A stretch of 64,000 nucleotides of DNA from an uncultured Schlesneria sp. (GCA_903834925.1 CAILLA010000238.1:1-64000); one strand, 5' to 3'. Positions 1 to 6,876 are shown, counted from the stretch's first letter. Program-made: numbers and translations. The notes: generated by a model from the sequence alone, not told the origin.

Positions 1-101
1 CAAGAATCCTGCGCCCTTATCAGGGCTAATCATCGTCTGATTCGGACCTTTCCCGGGGTTGAAACCCCGGGCTGTATTCCTACACCGCTTTGCGGTTAAG
101 A
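1..101. repeat. 101-bp direct repeat, left copy
   Basis: This segment matches 890-990 over 101 bases with about 10 differences. Each copy ends in a palindromic GGGTTGAAACCCC core followed by GCTGTATTC and a small CGCTT-TGCGGT hairpin. A partial inverted copy lies at 709-752. The copy starts at the window edge, so it may be longer. No reading frame is convincing. This looks like an intergenic repeat family rather than a gene. Confidence 0.75.
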
Positions 102-216
102 CAATGCCACGATGGATCTTTACGGTTTCCGAAATTCATCGAGCTACCGAACGGACTGTGTCCGCAACGCCCGGCGGTCGAGACAATGGGTGCAACGGTT
201 TTGGACTTCGTCGGGT

Positions 217-247
217 CCGAAACTTGACTCCTTGAGTCAAGTTTCGG
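217..247. repeat. Perfect 14-bp stem hairpin
   Basis: Bases 217-230 (CCGAAACTTGACTC) are the exact reverse complement of 234-247, leaving a 3-base loop. There is no T-tract after it, so it is not a standard intrinsic terminator. It sits inside the repeat-rich block beside the 33-bp inverted repeat. Confidence 0.7.
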
Positions 248-257
248 GGTTTCTTCT

Positions 258-426
258 AAAGTAGCCATCATCGCTCCGCGTGATGAGCATGCGTCGGAAA
301 CGATTCAAACCTTGCTGACGCATCGGGGCAGATATTCCGACTGAATTTCTGATTTGAGCACATGCGGATTGGAATTTTCTAGGTTCTCGAACAATGCTCA
401 TCACGCGGAGCGATGATGGCTACTTT
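258..426. repeat. 33-bp perfect inverted repeat, 103-bp spacer
   Basis: Bases 258-290 and 394-426 are exact reverse complements over 33 bases. The arms enclose a 103-bp spacer with no gene. Perfect arms of this length at a short distance recall the ends of a miniature inverted-repeat element, or a recently duplicated segment. No target-site duplication was established. Confidence 0.75.
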
Positions 427-450
427 GGTCTGAGGAAAAACCTCACTGGA

Positions 451-516
451 GTCTTCGACAAGGCCGTGTCTTCATCGTTCGATAACTTATCCGAAGAGCA
501 CGGCCTTACCGAAGAC
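451..516. repeat. Long imperfect hairpin
   Basis: The arms 451-468 and 499-516 pair over 18 bases with two adjacent mismatches. The pairing continues inward through TCTTC and GAAGA. It lies close to the right arm of the 33-bp inverted repeat. This could be part of a mobile miniature element or a structured RNA. Nothing more can be said from sequence alone. Confidence 0.55.
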
Positions 517-708
517 GGTAAAACCGTGGCACCCTTTTCGGGGCGTTTTGTTCCAAACGCACAAAGTCTACCGGACGAGGCGGACCATCGGGGAATTCCG
601 TGATTTCGCTCATCGCGGCATCGACGGCAGAACAAATCTTCGTGCCACTTTCGAATCACGTTACGCGTACGAACCAAAGGTAATTGGATTGGATTTCGTC
701 GCTGACAG

Positions 709-752
709 CCGCGAAGCGGCGCAGGAATACAGCCTGGGGTTTCAACCCCAGG
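709..752 (-). repeat. Inverted partial copy of the 101-bp repeat
   Basis: Read on the minus strand, this segment reproduces the core of the 101-bp repeat: the TGGGGTTGAAACCCCA palindrome, then GGCTGTATTC, then a GCCGCTTCGCGG hairpin. It is inverted relative to the two direct copies, so the family has inserted or recombined in both orientations. Confidence 0.65.
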
Positions 753-889
753 AGATCATCATCAAACGCGATTCAAGCTCCGAAGGAGCGCAGGTGCAAC
801 CTCACGGTGACACGGGAAATCCATTCAAGATTCCATCAACAAACCGTTCGTTTGGAACAATCCCATCCGGGGCATTACGGGAACAGCCG

Positions 890-990
890 CAGGAATCCGG
901 CGCCCTTATCAGGGCTAATCATCCTCCGATTCGGATCTTTCCTAGGGTTGAAACCCCAGGCTGTATTCGTGCACCGCTTCGCGGTTAAGA
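890..990. repeat. 101-bp direct repeat, right copy
   Basis: Second direct copy of the family at 1-101. It ends about 25 bases before the start codon of the next gene, so it could contribute promoter or leader sequence to that gene. The central palindrome and the terminal small hairpin are both conserved. Confidence 0.75.
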
Positions 991-1014
991 TTCGGCACTG
1001 ATTCGGAGCCTCAC

Positions 1015-1710
1015 ATGATTCACTCCAACCTTTTTGCTGAACGTGTCCAGACGGCGTTCCAACCAACGCCTCGCGGGGTTGTTGGGCTGGTCGATGACTT
1101 GCTAAGCCTCTGTCGGCTCTACCAACTCCGAATCAACTTCCAGGACGGCCACTGTGCCATCCACCGGCTCGGCGCTGATCCTCAAGATTCGTTGGATATT
1201 CCAGTCCCGAAGTCGGTATTTCGAGCCGCACTGGCGAGAATCGCCGCGATCTGCAACGAGCAGCACCCCGAGTCGGTGACTCCCTACAGGGGTGAGGGAA
1301 ATATCGCCGTGCTTCCGCCGGTTTCGCAGTGTTCGGAGAAAGTTGTCCCGCCATCGACCTGTTTTGTGTCATTCACCAACACCCCTTCCGATCAACATCT
1401 GGAAATGCGGTTCTCCAGCAGTTCGGCCGGTGACGGAAACCGCTTCACCGTGCTGCTGCGTGACAAGCGAACCGTTACGGTGATTGGCCACTCGCTGAAG
1501 TATCTCCAGAACGCGTCGGACCACGCCGACAACGGTTCGCACGGCATTCTCTCGCGCATGGATAGCGGCGAAGTTCTAGTTGGATTGTTCCGAGTCTCGG
1601 ACGTGATTGGCGTGTTCAGCGGCGACATCCGTGAGCCCGAGGGGAGTGCGGAAGCGGTGCTTGTTTCACAGCGTCAAAGAGCCTTGAAAGAAAAAGGCCA
1701 AGGAATCTGA
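1015..1710 (+). CDS. Hypothetical protein, 231 aa
   Basis: I do not recognise this protein. It starts at an ATG with a GGAG element about 7 bases upstream and follows directly after the 101-bp repeat. It has no signal peptide, no clear membrane segment and no obvious catalytic motif. The N-terminal half is mixed helix and strand. The middle contains a run of serines, and the C-terminus is charged (KEKGQGI). Composition looks like a soluble cytoplasmic protein. It stands alone, with a 237-base gap before the macro-SEFIR gene. It may be an accessory or lineage-specific gene. Coding status is supported by length and the lack of a better competing frame. Confidence 0.6.
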   Translation: MIHSNLFAERVQTAFQPTPRGVVGLVDDLLSLCRLYQLRINFQDGHCAIHRLGADPQDSLDIPVPKSVFRAALARIAAICNEQHPESVTPYRGEGNIAVLPPVSQCSEKVVPPSTCFVSFTNTPSDQHLEMRFSSSSAGDGNRFTVLLRDKRTVTVIGHSLKYLQNASDHADNGSHGILSRMDSGEVLVGLFRVSDVIGVFSGDIREPEGSAEAVLVSQRQRALKEKGQGI

Positions 1711-1947
1711 GACCGCAAATGTAGAAAGAAATCGTTCTTGATTCCTTCTCTTCTCGCGTTCGTCAACAAGACCGGAGGCTGATTCCGTCTTTCGGCGACT
1801 TTGCGCGGATGCTTAATGCCTCAAAATTACCCACATTCGCAGCAAAATCCGCTTGCAAAAGGCGGTCGCGACAGTATCCTGATACCCGCGATGGCTAAAA
1901 AAAACGCTATTCTATACCGGAAATTCCTAATTATTTGAATTGGTAAG

Positions 1948-2922
1948 ATGCCTTCTGTAAAGCTACGCCTCGGTGACATGTTCGACGGCCCTGCCGACCT
2001 GATTGTCCTGCCATGTTCCACAGTGGGAACCATAACTGGTTTTGTCGCTCGTCGGCTTGTCCAACACTCCATTCCCCACCCGCAAACAGGAATGGCGCTC
2101 GGCGAAGTGGAGATTGTGCCTTTCGAGGGGGGCGAGAAAATTGCGCAGTTCGTTGCATTCGCAACATCCGTGCATCGATATGCATCTAGCCTTAAAGAAC
2201 TTAAGTCAATAGGACAAGCTCTTGGCAAGTTCACTGCCGAAAACGCATCTGTGAAATACGTCGCAGCGCCGCTTCTCGGCGCTGGGGCGGGCGGAATTCA
2301 AAGTGAACTAGTAGCTGCCGCGCTCCGCGAGGGATTCACTGCCGCCGCCGCAGACGACGCAAGTTTAGTCATTCACGTCCTACACCAGGAGGTCTACGAT
2401 CGACTCAAGGTTAATCGCCGAATCATTCAGGGACAGCCCAAAGATCCAGTCCGCGTATTCATCAGTCACGCGAGTGACACCGACGAGGCTGTAGATTGGG
2501 TTAAAACGCTCGCGCTCTACCTCATCGAGCAGGGCATCCAAGCAAGACTTGACAGATTTCACCTTCGCCGCGGCATGGACAAGAACCATTGGATGACCAA
2601 TGAAATCGCTATGGCCCGCAAGGTGATAGTGGTGTGCGACGAAAGATACAAAGCCCGGGTCGAAGGTCGCGTTGGTGGTGTTGCTTGGGAGACAATGATA
2701 ATTCAGGGTGACATTTCATCTCTTCCGCCTGACACCACAAAGTACCAGGTCGTGGTTCGCACGTCAGAAATTGAAAGAGGACTGCCGATGTATCTGAAGT
2801 CCAGATATGCATTTCATGCACCGGGTCCAGTGCAAGACCAAGCCTTTCGAGAAGAATTGGTGAAGGAACTCCTCGACGTTCCGATTGATCCGACGCTCGA
2901 AATGCGAGAGTTCTCGCTTTGA
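1948..2922 (+). CDS. Macro domain-SEFIR domain fusion protein (putative defence effector)
   Basis: This 324-aa protein has two domains. Residues 1 to about 150 look like a macro domain, the ADP-ribose-binding fold, with the glycine-rich loop GAGAGG at 111-116. Residues about 168-310 look like a SEFIR/TIR-like domain, opening VRVFISHAS and carrying RRGMDKNHW near 207-215 and a WE pair at 247-248. Macro domains bind ADP-ribose derivatives. Bacterial SEFIR and TIR domains are known NAD-consuming or signalling modules in anti-phage immunity. The next gene on the same strand encodes a TIR protein with a WCxxE motif. I infer that the macro part senses a TIR-made ADP-ribose signal and the SEFIR part is the effector. 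Start ATG at 1948; its ribosome binding site is weak. Confidence 0.82.
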   Translation: MPSVKLRLGDMFDGPADLIVLPCSTVGTITGFVARRLVQHSIPHPQTGMALGEVEIVPFEGGEKIAQFVAFATSVHRYASSLKELKSIGQALGKFTAENASVKYVAAPLLGAGAGGIQSELVAAALREGFTAAAADDASLVIHVLHQEVYDRLKVNRRIIQGQPKDPVRVFISHASDTDEAVDWVKTLALYLIEQGIQARLDRFHLRRGMDKNHWMTNEIAMARKVIVVCDERYKARVEGRVGGVAWETMIIQGDISSLPPDTTKYQVVVRTSEIERGLPMYLKSRYAFHAPGPVQDQAFREELVKELLDVPIDPTLEMREFSL

Positions 2923-3307
2923 ACAAGAAAAAAAATTGAGGCGAAGCGAGGAAACGGGGATATGTCGAAAGTGTGTTGCCTGTTCAGAGGGCGTGGGACA
3001 GCATTTATGCAATGGAACGCATTTTGACTCAGTGGCGCCGCAGTGGACCGAGACGCCTTTGATAATACGAACCGTACTCTCAAACATCGAACTCCGTTCG
3101 CCCATTTACCATCTCACTCGTCAATGGAGATCGAGTTGAGCGAAGAAACGGGAACGGTTTTAGTTGTTATCTGGACCCATCGCTGTTTCTTCCCGCAGGA
3201 TACTTTCGGCTTATCTTAACGTTCAGCTCAGAGATACAGATTATTTTGATGCTTGGTTGAAGGAGCGTTTCGATCGAAAACTTACACGCCAGACAAAAGG
3301 CTTTCAG
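2923..3307. other. Intergenic gap between macro-SEFIR and TIR genes
   Basis: No gene is convincing in these 385 bases. The TIR frame is open from 3164, but the upstream part does not resemble a TIR N-terminus. Two similar boxes of the form GAAACGGG occur near 2946 and 3138, and a third lies near 3950 beyond the TIR gene. The gap could hold a separate promoter for the TIR gene or a decayed gene. Confidence 0.4.
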
Positions 3308-3877
3308 ATGCCAGATTTCCACGTGTTCCTGAGTTACACTTCGCGAGAAGAAGAAGTGAAGCACATTCAGCCCTTGGTGGAACAATACTGTCGCGAAGTC
3401 TGGAAGTGGGCAGATTTAAACGGTGTCCATGTTTTCTATGATCACTTTTCGCTGCCCCAAGTTCAATATTCCGAAATTGAACTCGAAGGTATCCTCGCAC
3501 GACACGTTCGCCGGAGCGAACTTATGACGTCATTTCTTTCCCCAGGTTACATTGAATCTCGCTGGTGCCGCTTTGAGGCCGTCACGAAGATTAATGAACC
3601 CGATCCCGTCACTCATGCAATTTATTGGAAACCTGATATTTGGCGTTACACCGACGTTTTTCCGAATGGCGTACCACGACATCCAGAATCATTTTTCCGT
3701 CATTTCGGTGGGCGTCTGAAATGGACTGACGTTACATACGCTTATTGGTCCCCGACCCGGCTACTTGAAGCTGCATCGGAATGCGCCCGAGATACAGCGG
3801 CGATAATCACGAACGCTTATCCTGGGTTAATCCGGTTTCCATTCCTTTTAAACGAAGGAGCACACCGGCTCTTCTAA
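3308..3877 (+). CDS. TIR domain protein (putative NAD-processing signal enzyme)
   Basis: This 189-aa protein is essentially one TIR domain. It opens FHVFLSYTSREEE (residues 4-16), has the strand VHVFYDHFSLP at 40-50, and carries the TIR signature SRWCRFE at 84-90, whose glutamate E90 is at the expected catalytic position. Bacterial TIR enzymes of this type cleave NAD and, in Thoeris systems, make cyclic or histidine-linked ADP-ribose signals. I chose ATG 3308 because the domain begins immediately and an AAAGG element lies 7 bases upstream. The frame is open back to 3164. It follows the macro-SEFIR gene on the same strand, which supports a two-gene defence module, though the 385-base gap leaves separate transcription possible. 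Confidence 0.82.
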   Translation: MPDFHVFLSYTSREEEVKHIQPLVEQYCREVWKWADLNGVHVFYDHFSLPQVQYSEIELEGILARHVRRSELMTSFLSPGYIESRWCRFEAVTKINEPDPVTHAIYWKPDIWRYTDVFPNGVPRHPESFFRHFGGRLKWTDVTYAYWSPTRLLEAASECARDTAAIITNAYPGLIRFPFLLNEGAHRLF

Positions 3878-3949
3878 TTGCCGTGCACTTGTTTTGACGA
3901 CATTTGTAATTGCTAAGCGGTAGCGGCCAACGTAGCAACGACTTGCTGA

Positions 3950-3987
3950 CGAAGAAACGGGGAAGAGTCCCAATAACATTCATGTTC
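3950..3987. repeat. Imperfect hairpin after the TIR gene
   Basis: GAAGAAACGGGGA near 3953 pairs with TCCCGTTTCCTTC near 3975 over about 12 positions with one bulge. It lies about 75 bases after the TIR stop codon and could be a weak transcription terminator. No T-tract follows. The left arm also matches the GAAACGGG boxes on both sides of the macro-SEFIR/TIR gap. Confidence 0.35.
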
Positions 3988-4094
3988 CCGTTTCCTTCCT
4001 TCTTTGAAACGTTACCTCAAAGAAATCTTTGCCGCAGAAGTTTTCGGCAATTGGAATGTTTAGGCGTAATTCTTCAGCAGAACTCGGGAATTAC

Positions 4095-4292
4095 ATGGCC
4101 GACGCAAAGGGCTTGATGAGATCCAGTGATAATCACGAACAAAGTCAAACGCACTGGTTGAAACAAGATCTTCAGAAACGTCTGGAACGACTTCAGGAGT
4201 CGCAGCCAATCGGTTCGAAGGGGTTTACAAAAGCGGGAATTCGAAAAATGGTGGCCCGCCTGCACGGGAAATTCAAAGCTGTTATTCTTTAA
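4095..4292 (+). CDS. Possible 65-aa helical small protein
   Basis: This frame starts at ATG 4095 and encodes a short, highly charged, probably helical protein. Its C-terminal half (GSKGFTKAGIRKMVARLH) recurs, in frame and nearly unchanged, in repeat copies after the vapC remnant (about 5514) and after the DUF5615 gene (about 6537). Those copies lack an N-terminal part. It is therefore either a real small gene with truncated relatives nearby, or a repeat that happens to be open here. I do not recognise the family. The frame is open further upstream to a TTG at 4029. Confidence 0.35.
   Translation: MADAKGLMRSSDNHEQSQTHWLKQDLQKRLERLQESQPIGSKGFTKAGIRKMVARLHGKFKAVIL
4207..4266 (+). repeat. 60-bp dispersed direct repeat, copy A
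   Basis: Identical to 6537-6596 at 58 of 60 positions, and to 5514-5546 over the shorter shared part. All copies keep an open frame reading GIRKM(V/A)ARLH. The copies separate the accessory genes in this region, so they may be boundaries used in recombination or remnants of one ancestral gene. Confidence 0.75.
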
Positions 4293-4366
4293 CGCAGCTC
4301 TTTTTTTCGAAGACAGGGCCTTAAAAGCAGAATTTTCCTTTTTCGCATACCCAGAGCCAATGCCTT

Positions 4367-4903
4367 ATGGACAGTCCCGCCAGTTTCGGAATTGCAACTA
4401 AAACCGTCGCTCTTGTCGGCCACTCTGCAGCGGGCAAATCATCGTGCCTTACATACATCAACGCGAATTCCGACGCTGACATGGACGTGGCTCTGGGTAC
4501 TCGAGAATCGCCAAATCACGTCACAGCTTTAAAGTGGCTCTCAGACCCTTCTCGCCCAGCCATCGTCGCCGTCAGTAACCACGAGGAATTGCTCAAGGCG
4601 ATGAACTATGCCAAATTGTCCGGCGAATGTCCCAAAGAATTTGGTAGCATCCATTTTGTCTATTTACACAAACCAAAAGATCGGTTGAAACGTCATCTCG
4701 CAAAAGAAACGGCTGGCGGTGCAAGCCGTCCTTCGGACCACCAAGAGTACACACTAGAACATTACGATCGTTTTCACAGACTCTTCACAGGCCTTGCTCA
4801 AGACGTAATTGACTGTTCAACGGCTTCGATTGCCGATGTTGCACGGCGCGTTCGTCAGATTTCACTGGAACAAAAGGAACGCCAATCCGACAAAACAACC
4901 TAA
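4367..4903 (+). CDS. Small P-loop NTPase or kinase-like protein
   Basis: This 178-aa protein has a Walker A motif (GHSAAGKSS, residues 18-26) after a short N-terminus with the strand TVALVG, typical of small nucleotide kinases and related P-loop proteins. The substrate is not evident. No second subunit is adjacent. A charged helical C-terminus (EQKERQSDKTT) follows. It lies between repeat copies in the accessory stretch, downstream of the macro-SEFIR/TIR genes and upstream of toxin-antitoxin remnants. It could be a kinase-type toxin, a defence accessory, or an unrelated cargo gene. Start ATG 4367; the ribosome binding site is not strong. Confidence 0.68.
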   Translation: MDSPASFGIATKTVALVGHSAAGKSSCLTYINANSDADMDVALGTRESPNHVTALKWLSDPSRPAIVAVSNHEELLKAMNYAKLSGECPKEFGSIHFVYLHKPKDRLKRHLAKETAGGASRPSDHQEYTLEHYDRFHRLFTGLAQDVIDCSTASIADVARRVRQISLEQKERQSDKTT

Positions 4904-4964
4904 CAATTCCGTCCAGTTGCCTGGGGTACGATCCGTGCCAGTTGCAGCGAATGCAATTTTGTTG

Positions 4965-5012
4965 GCTCCTGCTTTCCACCATGGCTCGCCCAAGCGAAAG
5001 CGAATTTGGTCA
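4965..5012 (+). repeat. 48-bp dispersed repeat, copy 1
   Basis: The segment with GCTTTCCACCATGGCTCGCC and ending GCGAATTTGGT is repeated at 6726-6773 and 6804-6851 with scattered changes. It lies in the gap between the P-loop gene and the vapB-like gene. It does not encode a recognisable protein. Confidence 0.6.
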
Positions 5013-5165
5013 TTACACACCGTTCAGCGAGGCGATTACCGTTGCCTTAATCTTCCTTTTACGTATGAAAACAGGCATACTCTTTGACTTCGGGATGTGA
5101 AATCGCAACCCGCATTCAACGATAAATTTTCGCATTTGACCGATCAAATCACGGAGATCAGAAGG

Positions 5166-5387
5166 ATGCAATACACTTCCGTCGGCACGATTCACGGTCG
5201 GACGATCGAATTGGAAGGCGAAACGAGTCTTCCTGACGGAATGAAAATCCGCATCAGTTTCGAGCCGGTCGTGTCACCCAAAACGACCAGCCAGAATCTT
5301 GCCGCGATCCGCGAATCTTCCGGTGCGTGGTCCGATGCTGATGATTTCGAGTTTGAGCGATGGATGTCACGTTGTTCCGATCGCTGA
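5166..5387 (+). CDS. VapB-like antitoxin of a decayed type II toxin-antitoxin locus
   Basis: This 73-aa protein has the form of small antitoxins that accompany PIN toxins in cyanobacteria and planctomycetes: an N-terminal strand unit (TVGTIHGRTIELEGE-like) with LPDGMKIRISFEP, then a helical toxin-binding tail with FERWM. Start ATG 5166 was chosen over the upstream frame start because it matches the family N-terminus and has AGAAGG directly before it. The downstream toxin is only a C-terminal fragment, and the last few antitoxin residues are probably altered by the same deletion. It likely has no functional partner here, though it could still bind DNA or other PIN toxins. Confidence 0.7.
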   Translation: MQYTSVGTIHGRTIELEGETSLPDGMKIRISFEPVVSPKTTSQNLAAIRESSGAWSDADDFEFERWMSRCSDR

Positions 5388-5499
5388 TATGCTGATCGCC
5401 GCCACAGCACTGGTTTACGATCTTACTTTGGTCACTCATAACGTCAAACACTTTGACGCCATACCCGGGTTGAAAATCGTTGACTGGGTGAACGAGTAA
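5371..5499 (+). pseudogene. VapC PIN toxin remnant (C-terminal fragment only)
   Basis: The frame ending at TAA 5497-5499 encodes PIADMLIAATAL, then LTLVTHNVKHF, then PGLKIVDW. This is the usual C-terminal third of a VapC-type PIN ribonuclease, including the conserved aspartate in IAD and the TxN region. The N-terminal two thirds, which carry the first catalytic aspartate, are absent. The fragment joins the 3' end of the antitoxin gene in a different frame. The simplest explanation is an internal deletion of roughly 270-300 bases across the antitoxin-toxin junction. The product cannot be an active nuclease. Confidence 0.78.
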
Positions 5500-5513
5500 A
5501 CGGCAGGGGAAAA

Positions 5514-5582
5514 CGGGAATTCGAAAAATGGTGGCCCGCCTGCACGAAGAACTCGCTCTCGGTGCTCCCTGCGACGCGCATC
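5514..5582 (+). repeat. Dispersed direct repeat, copy B
   Basis: Begins 14 bases after the vapC remnant stop. It matches 6564-6606 at 42 of 43 positions, then continues with weaker similarity to about 5582. The reading frame of the repeat stays open as in the other copies. Confidence 0.7.
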
Positions 5583-5850
5583 AACCATCGCCGTGCAATC
5601 TCGGTGTCGTTCCGCATCGAGACGATCCGTGCAGGTGCCAGAATGCTGCCAACGGAATGTCTTTCCGATTTCCGCTGGGCTTGCCCGGCGGGATCACAGC
5701 TGGTTGGCTACAACGAGCGAAGCGCGTTGGCCTGCTCTCCGGCTTTCCCCGATGGGCAAGGCCGTGAAGAATTGTCTTTGGCGAATGGACTTGATCACGA
5801 TATCATGTACCCAGGCGTCGTTTGGTTCGACTCTGCACAAAGGACGATTC
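5583..5850. other. Spacer before the DUF433/DUF5615 pair
   Basis: The frame of the downstream antitoxin is open through this stretch from 5593, but the translation is not protein-like and does not resemble a DUF433 N-terminus. No other gene is visible. It probably contains the promoter of the toxin-antitoxin pair. Confidence 0.4.
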
Positions 5851-6177
5851 GTGACTACTAATTTGACTGATGTTCGCAAGGACGAACTCGGGGTACTTCG
5901 CGTCGCGGAGACGCAAGTGATGCTTGATTCCGTCGTTGCGGCGTATCAACAAGGCCACTCCGCCGAAACGATCCAACAACAATATCCTTCGCTTTCGATG
6001 GCTGACGTCTACGCTTCGATCGCATACTACTTACGACACCGCAATGAAGTCGATCTTTACCTTTCTCATCAGTCGGAACTGTGGGCGAATGAACGCCGCG
6101 ACTGGAATTCGCGTTCCGGCGCACTCGTTCAACGATTGCGTGACATTCAAAGCTCCAAGGTTACGGGGAACCCGTGA
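5851..6177 (+). CDS. DUF433 family antitoxin
   Basis: This 108-aa protein carries the DUF433-type winged helix-turn-helix pattern: VLRVAETQVMLDSVVAAY, then a GHSAETIQQQYP helix and LSMADVYASIAYYLRH. DUF433 proteins are typically antitoxins of DUF5615 PIN-like toxins and repress their own operon. I chose GTG 5851 because the domain starts about 17 residues later and AAGGA lies 6 bases upstream. The frame is open back to 5593, but that part looks non-coding. The stop codon overlaps the start of the DUF5615 gene by four bases (GTGA), which indicates translational coupling. Confidence 0.85.
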   Translation: MTTNLTDVRKDELGVLRVAETQVMLDSVVAAYQQGHSAETIQQQYPSLSMADVYASIAYYLRHRNEVDLYLSHQSELWANERRDWNSRSGALVQRLRDIQSSKVTGNP

Positions 6178-6530
6178 GTACTGTCCGCTTTCTGGCAGAT
6201 CACGATCTTAACGAGCACATCGTCGAAGGTGTGCGGCGCCGCGAGCCAGGAATCGAGTTTCTTCGCGTTCGCGATCTCGGATTGAAATCGCACCCGGACT
6301 CGGAGATCTTGGCTTACGCGCACCGCAACCAAATTGTCCTCGTATCTCATGATGTCAATACGATGACAGCTGAGGCCAAGCGGAGGCTGGAGAATTCAAT
6401 GGGGATTTCTGGCCTGTTGCTGGTACCACAATCGGTCGCAGTTCGCGTTACGATCGAATCTCTCGTGCTGATCTGGTCGGCAACTGAGTTGGAAGACTGG
6501 AACGATCAAGTCGTGTTTCTTCCACTTTGA
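6174..6530 (+). CDS. DUF5615 family PIN-like toxin
   Basis: This 118-aa protein matches the short PIN-like DUF5615 fold: the opening VRFLADHDLNEHIVEGVRR places the first acidic residues (D9, D11), followed by LRVRDLGL, then IVLVSHDVNTM with the conserved SHD motif, and a helical C-terminus. Such proteins are thought to be ribonuclease toxins or degenerate PIN proteins paired with DUF433 antitoxins. The start is GTG 6174, overlapping the antitoxin stop. All the visible motif acids are present, so the pair appears intact, unlike the vapBC remnant 700 bases upstream. Confidence 0.85.
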   Translation: MSTVRFLADHDLNEHIVEGVRRREPGIEFLRVRDLGLKSHPDSEILAYAHRNQIVLVSHDVNTMTAEAKRRLENSMGISGLLLVPQSVAVRVTIESLVLIWSATELEDWNDQVVFLPL

Positions 6531-6536
6531 TTTCTT

Positions 6537-6606
6537 CAATCGGTTCAAAGGGGTTTACAAAAGCGGGAATTCGAAAAATGGCGGCCCGCCTGCACGAAGA
6601 ACTCGC
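6537..6606 (+). repeat. Dispersed direct repeat, copy C
   Basis: Begins 7 bases after the DUF5615 stop codon. Bases 6537-6596 match copy A (4207-4266) at 58 of 60 positions. Bases 6564-6606 match copy B at 42 of 43. Weaker similarity to B continues past an ACGCG at about 6625. Confidence 0.75.
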
Positions 6607-6725
6607 GCTCGATGTTCCCCGGGGACGCGTATGCCGGTCCCATTGGGACAAGCCCATTGGAAACCAACACTCGCTTAACCCAAATGACGGTGTTCAACCG
6701 CTCGCGGGCGTGCCATTCGGGCGAT

Positions 6726-6851
6726 TCACGCTTTCCACCATGTCTCGCCCAAGTGGGAGCAAATTTGGTTACCAGACACCGAGACACGCCCAAAAAGTTC
6801 GGTCCTGCTTTCCACATTGGATTGCCCACGTGTCAGCGAATTTGGTGTGGC
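6726..6851 (+). repeat. 48-bp dispersed repeat, copies 2 and 3
   Basis: Two copies of the segment at 4965-5012 lie here, at about 6726-6773 and 6804-6851. They keep CTTTCCAC near the start and a GAATTTGGT-like end. They are separated by about 30 bases. No gene is visible between the DUF5615 stop and the minus-strand gene ending at 6951. Confidence 0.55.
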
Positions 6852-6876
6852 TAAAACCGTTGCTGGCTTTGATTCA

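Larger units (their letters stand above)
102..1014. other. Gene-free repeat-rich stretch
   Basis: No convincing gene is visible. The open frames here are short, overlap one another on both strands, and run through inverted repeats, which suggests they are by-products of palindromic DNA. The stretch contains the hairpins and inverted repeats listed separately. It is bounded by two direct copies of the 101-bp repeat, so the whole block may be an inserted or recombined segment. Confidence 0.5.

Noticed and set aside
2885-3139. 84-aa frame overlapping the end of the macro-SEFIR gene
   Set aside because: It overlaps the effector gene in another frame and has no protein-like features.
4896-5100. 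Integron attC-like site at the end of the P-loop gene
   Set aside because: A left core-like ACCTAAC is present at the stop codon, but I found no GTTRRRY partner in the next 200 bases and no folded symmetry, so an attC call is not supported.
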